Shown here in pieces: positions 15,550 to 21,777 of a stretch of DNA of 32,988 bases. The translations under genes were made by a program, and so were the position numbers. Below the pieces are notes generated by a model, which had not been told where the DNA came from, ran no database searches, and was given only the letters and a program-made list of their open reading frames with translations. Origin of the DNA: Bacteroidales bacterium (GTDB lineage Bacteria > Bacteroidota > Bacteroidia > Bacteroidales > Bacteroidaceae); contig JAUNIC010000012.1 in assembly GCA_030523615.1 (NCBI GenBank), forward strand, positions 1-32,988, in the 5' to 3' direction. The stretch's first letter is position 1. Every line of letters begins with the position of its first letter.

Positions 15550-17199
15550 TTACAGGATCGTGCAGCCGGTGCAGGGCTTGAGCTGCTTGAAGAAGTCGTT
15601 GCCCTTGTCGTCGACGAGGATGAAGGCGGGGAAGTTCTCCACTTCGATCTTCCAGATAGCCTCCATGCCGAGTTCGGGGTATTCGACACATTCAATGCTC
15701 TTGATGCTGCTCTGGCTGAGGACTGCTGCCACGCCACCGATGGTGCCGAGGTAGAAGCCGCCGTACTTCTGGCAGGCGTCGGTGACGCACTGCGCACGGT
15801 TGCCCTTGGCGATCATCACGAGGCTGCCGCCGTTGGCCTGGAACTCATCAACGTAGGGGTCCATACGGCCTGCAGTGGTGGGACCCATGGAGCCGCAGGG
15901 ATAGCCTTCGGGAGTCTTGGCGGGACCAGCGTAGAGGACGGGATAGTCCTTGAAGTACTGAGGCATGCCTTCGCCAGCGTCGAGGCGGGCCTTGATCTTG
16001 GCGTGAGCGATGTCGCGAGCCACGATGATGGTGCCCTTGAGGTTGACGCGGGTGCTGACGGGATACTTGGAGAGTTCAGCGCGTACGGCGTCGATGCCCT
16101 GGTTGAGGTCGATCTCGATGCTGTTGGCGCCTTCGCCAGCCTGAGCATATTCTGCGGGAATGAGTTCGGCGGGGTTGGCATCCATCTTCTCGATCCAGAT
16201 ACCGTCCTCGTTAATCTTGGCCTTGATGTTACGGTCGGCAGAGCAGCTTACGCCCATACCTACGGGGAGGCTGGCGCCGTGGCGGGGGAGACGGATGACG
16301 CGGATGTCGTGGGCGAGGTACTTACCGCCGAACTGTGCGCCGAGACCAATCTTGTAAACCTCCTTGAGGAGCTTCTCTTCGAGGTCGAGGTCGCGGAAGG
16401 CGCGGCCGGTTTCGTCGCCGGTGGTGGGGAGGCTGTCGTAGTACTTGATGGAGCCGAGCTTCACGGTGAGGAGGTTCTTCTCAGCCGAGGTGCCGCCGAT
16501 AACCACGCAGATGTGGTAGGGAGGACAAGCTGCGGTACCGAAGTGCTTGATTTCCTCAACGAGCCAGGGGAGCAGAGTGCTCTCGTTCTGGATGAGCGCC
16601 TTGGTCATGGGGTAGAAGTAGGTCTTGTTGGCAGAGCCACCACCCTTAGCCACGCAGATAAACTTGTATTCAGCGCCTTCGCAAGCTTCGATGTCGATCT
16701 GTGCGGGAAGGTTGCACTTGGTGTTCACCTCGTCGTACATCGTGAGGGGAGCGTTCTGGCTGTAGCGGAGGTTGTCCTCGGTGTAGGTGTTGTAGACGCC
16801 GCGGCTGAGTGCTTCTTCGTCCTCAAAGCCAGTCCACACCTGCTGGCCCTTTTCGCCGTGGATGATGGCGGTACCGGTGTCCTGGCAGAAGGGGAGCACG
16901 CCTTTTGCTGCGGTCTCAGCGTTGCGGAGGAACTGGAGGGCTACGTACTTATCGTTCTCGGTAGCTTCGGGATCGCGGAGGATCTTGGCCACCTGAAGGT
17001 TGTGCTCGCGACGGAGCATGAACTCAACGTCGTGGAAGCACTGCTGAGCGAGTTTGGTGAGGGCTTCGGGAGCCACCTTGAGGATCTTGTGACCCTCGAA
17101 CTCACTGACGCTTACGCCCTCCTTGGTGAGGAGGTAATATTCGGTCTTGTCTTCGCCGAGCTGGAACATCGGCGCATACTTGAATTCTACGTTTGCCAT
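15550..17199 (-). CDS. Fumarate hydratase, class I (iron-sulfur)
   Basis: This 549-residue cytoplasmic enzyme interconverts fumarate and malate. In anaerobic Bacteroidales it works in the reductive branch toward succinate and propionate. Length and layout match the single-chain FumA/FumB type. The three [4Fe-4S] ligands are C105 (LPFCQDTG), C225 (TAACPPY) and C319 (GVSCSADRN), close to the E. coli positions. The C-terminal domain has '[19 protein letters not shown]' and '[17 protein letters not shown]'. The start at 17199 follows an ATAAACC-rich leader and gives the expected N-terminus. It is followed after 3 bp by a small membrane protein gene. The Fic gene ends 70 bp upstream, and I see no clear promoter box in that gap. 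Confidence 0.96.
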   Translation of the reverse strand: MANVEFKYAPMFQLGEDKTEYYLLTKEGVSVSEFEGHKILKVAPEALTKLAQQCFHDVEFMLRREHNLQVAKILRDPEATENDKYVALQFLRNAETAAKGVLPFCQDTGTAIIHGEKGQQVWTGFEDEEALSRGVYNTYTEDNLRYSQNAPLTMYDEVNTKCNLPAQIDIEACEGAEYKFICVAKGGGSANKTYFYPMTKALIQNESTLLPWLVEEIKHFGTAACPPYHICVVIGGTSAEKNLLTVKLGSIKYYDSLPTTGDETGRAFRDLDLEEKLLKEVYKIGLGAQFGGKYLAHDIRVIRLPRHGASLPVGMGVSCSADRNIKAKINEDGIWIEKMDANPAELIPAEYAQAGEGANSIEIDLNQGIDAVRAELSKYPVSTRVNLKGTIIVARDIAHAKIKARLDAGEGMPQYFKDYPVLYAGPAKTPEGYPCGSMGPTTAGRMDPYVDEFQANGGSLVMIAKGNRAQCVTDACQKYGGFYLGTIGGVAAVLSQSSIKSIECVEYPELGMEAIWKIEVENFPAFILVDDKGNDFFKQLKPCTGCTIL

Positions 17200-17236
17200 A
17201 GGTTTCTGTAGGTTTATGGTTATTTGGTTTATAGTT
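17200..17236 (-). promoter_or_regulatory. ATAAACC-rich leader of the fumarase gene
   Basis: Read on the minus strand, the sequence before the fumarase ATG is CTATAAACCAAATAACC, then ATAAACCTACAGAAACCT. It aligns almost base for base with the ndk leader (13095-13134), including the junction to ATGGC. It has the same A/C-rich, G-poor composition and no Shine-Dalgarno sequence. Confidence 0.6.
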
Positions 17237-17269
17237 TATGATTTTTCGGTTGTGATGGGAGGGCCTGCC

Positions 17270-18052
17270 TCAGAAGAGGAACATCATCCGTCGTGTGGCG
17301 TGGTGCTTCTCGTCGAGGTCGGCGGCCATCTGGTCGGCAGCCGTCTGGTAGAAGAAGTCGATGAGGTGCTCCTGCGATTCGTTGCGGAAGAGCCGGAGGC
17401 AGCTGATGTAAGCATCGCGACGCTCGACGGGGATGACGAGGACGGGGAGTCCGCTGCGCAGGAGGATGTGATTCACGAGCAGACGCCCCAGACGGCCGTT
17501 TCCGTCGCGGAAGGGGTGCAGATGCTCGAAGAACCCGTGGAACCGCGCCGCCACTTCCATAGGCGGCAGTCCTTTCGCCATAGCCTTCTCCGTGGCCTTG
17601 AGCAGGGCAGGAACGCGCGCTACCAGTTCGGTGTGGTCGCCAAAGATGGTGTTGCCGGCGCACATATCGGTATCGGTGTATTCGCCAGCCTTTGCTCCGG
17701 GGTGCAGATAGGCGATGGTGTGCTCCGTCAGCAAGAAGTGGAGGTGCTTGATGTAGTCCTCGGTGAGGGCGTCGGCGCAATGCTCTGTCATGTACTCGTA
17801 GGCATGAAAATGGTCGAGCATCTCCATGGTTTCGGCGAGTGTCTTGCCGTGGGGGGTGAAACCGAGCGACATTTCCTTCAGCGCGCGGGTGTCGTCGACG
17901 GAGTAGCTATTGCCCTCGATGGCGCAGCTATGGCACGAGAAGAGCACTTCGGCGCGCAGCTTGGCGTCGTCCGTTGCCATGCGTCCGGCTACCTGCTCCT
18001 GCCACTGGGGCAACAGCTGGTGGTAACGTTCCTTATGTGACAGGGAGGGCAT
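17270..18052 (-). CDS. Fic family protein with built-in inhibitory motif
   Basis: This 260-residue protein has the complete Fic active-site motif HPFRDGNGRLGR at 179-190 (catalytic H179), preceded by the helical core 'AARFHGFFEHL'. Such enzymes usually transfer AMP, or sometimes other groups, from a nucleotide to a target hydroxyl. The N-terminal segment 'SCAIEGN' (S42 to N48) fits the [S/T]xxxE[G/N] inhibitory helix, placing it in the self-inhibited class II. That agrees with no antitoxin gene next to it. The flap 'LHPGAKAGEYTDTDMCAGN' (116-134) fits the target-docking hairpin. It has its own promoter-like segment (18077-18140) and lies upstream of fumarase with no strong terminator between. 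Target unknown. Confidence 0.92.
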   Translation of the reverse strand: MPSLSHKERYHQLLPQWQEQVAGRMATDDAKLRAEVLFSCHSCAIEGNSYSVDDTRALKEMSLGFTPHGKTLAETMEMLDHFHAYEYMTEHCADALTEDYIKHLHFLLTEHTIAYLHPGAKAGEYTDTDMCAGNTIFGDHTELVARVPALLKATEKAMAKGLPPMEVAARFHGFFEHLHPFRDGNGRLGRLLVNHILLRSGLPVLVIPVERRDAYISCLRLFRNESQEHLIDFFYQTAADQMAADLDEKHHATRRMMFLF

Positions 18053-18076
18053 GAGCGGAGATTATACACTATTCCG

Positions 18077-18140
18077 CCGCAAAGTTACGGTTTTATTTCG
18101 AAACGAAAAAGCAAAAATGCGAAAAATCGTCGCGCGCGTT
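18077..18140 (-). promoter_or_regulatory. Promoter segment of the Fic gene, near-duplicate of 20832-20892
   Basis: On the minus strand TAACTTTG (18080-18087) fits the -7 box and lies 27 nt upstream of the Fic ATG. TTTG is present at 18112-18115, but 24 nt away rather than about 19. A run of GCGCGCG lies further upstream. The whole segment of about 64 bp matches, with few differences, the segment before the GLUG-repeat gene. Confidence 0.6.
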
Positions 18141-18153
18141 ATAAATATATAAA

Positions 18154-18168
18154 GGAGTACCCTACTCC
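18154..18168 (-). terminator. Short terminator hairpin
   Basis: GGAGTA (18154-18159), CCC and TACTCC (18163-18168) form a 6-bp hairpin followed on the minus strand by TTTATATATTT. It is downstream of the larger hairpin at 18177-18218, so the two form a tandem stop after the surface-protein gene. Confidence 0.6.
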
Positions 18169-20783
18169 GCGGCACGCCGAAGGCTACCTGCAGCACGGAT
18201 GCCGCGGGTAGCCTTCGGGTAACTTTTGCAGAAAGAAACACGACTATCTGCTGTGAGCGGCCGACACGATGCCGCCTTCCTCATTTTACTCCGTGGTGGC
18301 CGCACCTTTGAGCTTATCGATGAGACGAACGAGGTCGAGGATGGTGGGCACGCCGTCAGCATTGGAGTCGTAGTTCCATTCCTGCAGGTCAGTCCAGTAG
18401 TCAATAAGGATATTTTCGCGAAGAGTATACACGTCGTTGATTGTGAGAACCCTATTGCCGGGGAAGTGCATCGTCCGTACTCGTCCATGTGATGGCCTTC
18501 GCCGGGGGCAAGGGCAGGGGGGAACTCTCTTGCCTCACGGCTGTAGGTCACGCCCTCGTAAGTGAGAGTGGCCTTGTAGATGATTTCGCCGGAAGTGTCG
18601 CACGTAGGCAGATTCCTGATGACGGTGATGGCGTCGCCCGTGGCCTCAAGGCTGCTCTCGTGGTCTCTGTTGTGCGAACATTCCATCTTCAGAAAGGCTA
18701 CCGAGAAGTCATCTGACCAGTAAAACACTCCATTGCCATGCCCATCGGTCGCCACGTGGTAGTCGTGGCCGATGGCGGGCAGGGGCTCGGTCTTTGTGCC
18801 GGTATAGGTCACGCCGTTGTGGGTGGCACGCGCCGAGTAGGTGCGCACGCCTTCATTCTCGCAGGTGGCGGCGGTGGTGATGGCGTTGGTGATGGCGTCG
18901 CCCGTCACCACGATGTTGCGCGTGTCGGTGGCGTCGTGCTTGCAGGCCACCAGGAGCGTGGCCTGGGTGAAGCCGTCCCACTCCCACACGGGGTTGCCCT
19001 TGGCGTCGCGCACCACCTGGTAGTCGTGGGTGAGGGCAGGGATGGACACGGTGCGCGTGCTGGTGTAGGTCACGCCTTCGTATTCGACCGTAGCGGTGTA
19101 GGTGCGCACACCTTCGTGGCCGCAGGTGGCGGGGGTGGTGATGGCGTTGGTGATTTGCCCATCATAGGTATCTGCCCACACGTACTTGGTGTGGCTGGCG
19201 TCGTTGGTGCAAACCAACTTCAGACGTGCTGTGTAAAAGTCATCGTCCCAATCCCAGACAGGATTGCCCTGAGCATCCTTGAGGAGCACGAAGTTGTGAT
19301 CCACGTGGGTGTGTTCCTCCTGTACACCGTCACATCCGGGATAAGTGCACTTACGGTGCCGCAAGCCTGATTCGCCGCAGGTAGCGCGCTTGTCCACAAT
19401 CCAGTCGCCATAGGTGTGGGGCTCGAAGTATGCTGTGTAGGTCTTGTCGCCCTTGACGCCGACGCTGCGTGTAGCGTTGGGGTTGTCGTCGTTCCAGTGC
19501 GTAAAGTGAGCTTCTGGATATGCCATGGCATAGAGCCAGACGTTTTCGTTAAACAGCCGGGTGGTCTGATGGGCAAAACTGGCGTCAACATCAGCCACGA
19601 ATGCAGCGCCATAGGCTTCGTTGTTGCTGAGCGCGGTGATGGTATAGCTGTTCTTATCGAACCAAGCCGTCGCGCTGACGTTTTTCGTCAGTTCAAAGGT
19701 GATCACAGAATTGTAGTCGGGGCCCGTCCAGCACTTAAAGTGATAGCCGTTATCTGGAAAAGCCTCGAAACAGACCTGCGTGACGGTGGTGCTGGTGGGA
19801 TTGATGTATGTCTGGCTGACGGTGCCATGGTCGGCTTCGGCGTTGATGGTGATGGACCTGTTCGTTGCCGGGATGGTGGGGCCGTCGGTGTTGCAAGGAC
19901 GGGCTGCAGTGCCTTCGAGGTAGGTGTTGTTTTCAGTGGTTGAGGCGGTGGCACGGATGCGGCCTACGATGGCGTTGACGTACTTATCGCTGCCGCTATA
20001 GGTCAGTGTGGCGCAGCTGTAGCAGTTCTTCACGCCGCCGAAGTTCTTGCTCTCATCGTTGGTGTAGCCCAGGATGCCACCCATGACGGGACCAGAACCG
20101 GTGGTGGTGATGGTGCCCTGGCAGAAGCTGTACTGGATGGTGCCCGAGCATGAGGCATTGGCAAAGCCTACGATACCGCCGTTGCTGTCGGTCGAGGAGC
20201 CTACGTTCATCGTGCCGCTGTAGGTGCAACCCTTGACGGCGGTGGAGCCCTCGATGTTGCCGGCAATGCCGCCGAAGTGGCTCTTCGCAGCCGTCATGGT
20301 GATGGAGGCGCTGCTGGCTACGTCGAGGATGCTGGAGGCGCCCTTGGCGTAACCAACGACCGAACCCACGTTGTCGCCCGAAGCCGTGACCGTGCCGGCG
20401 AGGGTGAAGTTCTTGATGGTGGCGCCGTTGATACAGCCGAAGAGGCCCTGGTTGGCAGAGCCAGTGAGGTTCAGGCCCGTGATGGCATGGCCCTGTCCGT
20501 CGAAGGTGCCGGTGAAGGGGTTGGAACTGGTGCCCATGGCGGTCCATGTGCCGGTGAGGGCAATGTCGGCCGTAAGCTTGGCGCAGGCAGCGACGTTGCG
20601 GGACTCGCCGCCAGTGCCGCCCACGATGTTGGCAAACTTCTGCATATCAGCGGCTGTGCTGATGGTGTAGGGGGAGCTGGACGTGCCGCTTCCTCCCCAT
20701 GCCCACGCGCTTTGGGGCACGCAGACGGCGAGTAGCATGACGAGGGCCAACAACGGCCGGAAGGGATGGCTTGCGATGTTCAT
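18162..20783 (-). CDS. Secreted GLUG / InlB-like repeat protein, C-terminus frameshifted
   Basis: As read, this frame encodes 873 residues from the ATG at 20783, where the signal peptide begins (MNIASHPFRPLLALVMLLAV...AWA). A low-complexity start 'WGGSGTSSSPYTIST' is followed by GLUG-type beta-helix repeats ('GLFGCINGATIKNFTLAGTV', 'GGIVGFANAS', 'GGILGYT') and two InlB-like strands ('HFKCWTG', 'HFTHWND'). Three full and one partial copies of a roughly 85-residue repeat come next, each with 'TCxxxGxRxY', 'GVTYT', 'HDY', 'GNxVWxW' and a second Cys. After 'DEYGRCTS' the reading becomes non-protein-like (Ser/Arg-rich) up to the stop at 18162. A dockerin-like tail continues in another frame (18286-18471). 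The break is at a C run (GGGG on plus, 18460-18463). Probably a surface or matrix protein; its function is unknown. Confidence 0.8.
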   Translation of the reverse strand: MNIASHPFRPLLALVMLLAVCVPQSAWAWGGSGTSSSPYTISTAADMQKFANIVGGTGGESRNVAACAKLTADIALTGTWTAMGTSSNPFTGTFDGQGHAITGLNLTGSANQGLFGCINGATIKNFTLAGTVTASGDNVGSVVGYAKGASSILDVASSASITMTAAKSHFGGIAGNIEGSTAVKGCTYSGTMNVGSSTDSNGGIVGFANASCSGTIQYSFCQGTITTTGSGPVMGGILGYTNDESKNFGGVKNCYSCATLTYSGSDKYVNAIVGRIRATASTTENNTYLEGTAARPCNTDGPTIPATNRSITINAEADHGTVSQTYINPTSTTVTQVCFEAFPDNGYHFKCWTGPDYNSVITFELTKNVSATAWFDKNSYTITALSNNEAYGAAFVADVDASFAHQTTRLFNENVWLYAMAYPEAHFTHWNDDNPNATRSVGVKGDKTYTAYFEPHTYGDWIVDKRATCGESGLRHRKCTYPGCDGVQEEHTHVDHNFVLLKDAQGNPVWDWDDDFYTARLKLVCTNDASHTKYVWADTYDGQITNAITTPATCGHEGVRTYTATVEYEGVTYTSTRTVSIPALTHDYQVVRDAKGNPVWEWDGFTQATLLVACKHDATDTRNIVVTGDAITNAITTAATCENEGVRTYSARATHNGVTYTGTKTEPLPAIGHDYHVATDGHGNGVFYWSDDFSVAFLKMECSHNRDHESSLEATGDAITVIRNLPTCDTSGEIIYKATLTYEGVTYSREAREFPPALAPGEGHHMDEYGRCTSPAIGFSQSTTCILFAKISLLTTGLTCRNGTTTPMLTACPPSSTSFVSSISSKVRPPRSKMRKAASCRPLTADSRVSFCKSYPKATRGIRAAGSLRRAAE
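18177..18218 (-). terminator. Strong hairpin after the surface-protein gene
   Basis: CCGAAGGCTACC (18177-18188) and GGTAGCCTTCGG (18207-18218) are a perfect 12-bp inverted repeat. It lies 68 bp after the stop at 18286, in the position expected if the true gene ends there. This supports the view that the frame running on to 18162 is an artefact of a frameshift. Confidence 0.7.
18286..18471 (-). pseudogene. Detached dockerin-like C-terminal tail of the GLUG-repeat protein
   Basis: A separate frame encodes 'PGNRVLTINDVYTLRENIL' and then 'WNYDSNADGVPTILDLVRLIDKLKG', ending in TAA at 18286. This is a two-part dockerin type I-like pattern with a calcium-binding loop DSNADG. The adjacent 259-aa protein ends in a similar pair of repeats, so this is the expected end of the upstream protein. 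A single missing C in the run at 18460-18463 would restore a continuous frame reading '...GRCTSPGNRVLTIND...'. It has no signal peptide and is very unlikely to be an independent gene. Confidence 0.75.
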
Positions 20784-20831
20784 AGTGTATGACGTTATTT
20801 TTGTAAAAACGAAGGAAGTACCAGTATCTGC

Positions 20832-20892
20832 CCGCAAAGTTACGGCTTTATTTTGAAACCGAGAAGCAAAAAGCCGAAAAACGTCGCGCGCG
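20832..20892 (-). promoter_or_regulatory. Promoter segment of the GLUG-repeat gene, near-duplicate of 18077-18140
   Basis: On the minus strand TAACTTTG (20835-20842) lies 51 nt upstream of the ATG at 20783. TTTG at 20867-20870 is again 24 nt away, and GCGCGCG lies further upstream. The alignment with the Fic promoter segment covers about 60 bp with only scattered changes. The match also argues for the start at 20783, since the longer frame would run through it. Confidence 0.6.
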
Positions 20893-20920
20893 GGCGTAAT
20901 TAATAAGAGGAGGGAGAATG

Positions 20921-20963
20921 GTTGAGCGCTGCCTGTAGCTCATCGGCCAAGGCAGCCCTCAAC
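20921..20963 (-). terminator. Hairpin ending the giant-gene operon
   Basis: GTTGAG (20921-20926) pairs with CTCAAC (20958-20963), and GCTGCCT (20928-20934) pairs with AGGCAGC (20950-20956), giving a 13-bp two-part stem. It lies 26 bp after the stop at 20989 and is followed on the minus strand by TCTCCCTCCTCTTATTAATT. It fits a terminator for the giant gene plus the dockerin gene. Confidence 0.6.
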
Positions 20964-20988
20964 GGGGAAAGGGAAAGAGTGGAATGTC

Positions 20989-21768
20989 TCAACGGTGGAG
21001 CAGGTGATCGACCAGATCGTCCACATCAGAGAGGTTGACGTCGCCACTCGTATTGAAGTCGGCAGCAGCGGGATTCACGCCCGGGACGTCAACCCCGTTG
21101 AGGACGCTGATGATGCCCGCCACGTCGGCAATGGAATACTGAGCGTCGGAGTTCACATCACCAGGGAGAGAGAGATGCAGCACATAGGGCTGGAGCGCGT
21201 CGACGCGACCGTCGCCATTGGTGTCGGCGAGGCCCACTACCGTGTTGGCGCTGAACGTGTAGACTTCGTCGGCCCACGTCTCCTGAAGCGTGGCGACGGT
21301 GGAGCCGGTGACGATCTTGAAGCGGATCTTGTCGCCCGGATTGCCGAACACAGCCATTGAGGCCACATCGGTGCACTGGTGGCGTCGGCCGTAACCGTCG
21401 GGGAAGGGTTCGGGACACTGGTTGCCCACCACCTTGCCTGCTGGATTGACGGCAACGATCTCGCAGTCGGAGAGGAGATTCGCGCCACACACCACCTGCA
21501 CATACATGGTCATATTGACGTTGTAGGCACGGTGGTCCGTCTCGTACCGGTCGAGGTACTGGATAGGCCGCCATCCTACCTTCTGCTCCCAACCTATCTG
21601 CCCGTAGGTGTAGTACTCGTCGCAGTAGCGATAGGAGGCATCGGCGCAGGCCTCAGCCTTCGTGGCATACTGCTCGTGGATGCTTTGGGCAGCGAGGGAG
21701 CTACCCCCTCCCCCCGCAAGGAGGGGGAGGAGCGTAGCTATGACGCAGATTAATGTAAAGCGTTTCAT
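20989..21768 (-). CDS. Secreted dockerin-type protein sharing a module with the giant LamG protein
   Basis: This 259-residue protein has a signal peptide (MKRFTLICVIATLLPLLA) interrupted by GGGGSS before SLAAQ. Residues about 85-180 ('MTMYVQVVCGANLLSDCEIVAV', 'GDKIRFKIVTGS', 'ETWADEVYTFSANTVVG') are a beta-rich module that also occurs twice near the end of the giant protein. The C-terminus has a single loop 'DTNGDGRVDA' at about 182-191 and then a dockerin type I-like pair, 'GDVNSDAQYSIADVAGIISVLNG' and 'DFNTSGDVNLSDVDDLVDHLLHR', with calcium-loop Asp/Asn residues. There are several Cys. It starts 9 bp after the giant gene's stop, so they are surely co-transcribed. No cohesin was seen here. 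A structural or binding partner of the giant protein is the natural inference. Confidence 0.82.
   Translation of the reverse strand: MKRFTLICVIATLLPLLAGGGGSSLAAQSIHEQYATKAEACADASYRYCDEYYTYGQIGWEQKVGWRPIQYLDRYETDHRAYNVNMTMYVQVVCGANLLSDCEIVAVNPAGKVVGNQCPEPFPDGYGRRHQCTDVASMAVFGNPGDKIRFKIVTGSTVATLQETWADEVYTFSANTVVGLADTNGDGRVDALQPYVLHLSLPGDVNSDAQYSIADVAGIISVLNGVDVPGVNPAAADFNTSGDVNLSDVDDLVDHLLHR
21704..21727 (-). repeat. GC-rich palindrome inside a signal-peptide coding region
   Basis: CCCCCTCC (21704-21711) and GGAGGGGG (21720-21727) face each other across 8 nt. On the coding strand this gives runs of five and six G and encodes the unusual LLAGGGG stretch in the signal peptide of the 259-aa protein. 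It looks like a small palindromic insertion kept in frame. Confidence 0.6.
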
Positions 21769-21777
21769 AACGGGGTC

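Noticed and set aside
16003..17211. A 402-codon plus-strand frame opposite fumarase
   Set aside because: Fumarase is complete and conserved on the minus strand; the plus frame has no recognisable features.
18162..18459. A genuine Ser/Arg-rich C-terminal domain of the GLUG protein
   Set aside because: The adjacent frame reads as a dockerin-like tail and the composition changes abruptly at a C run, so this segment is out-of-frame reading.
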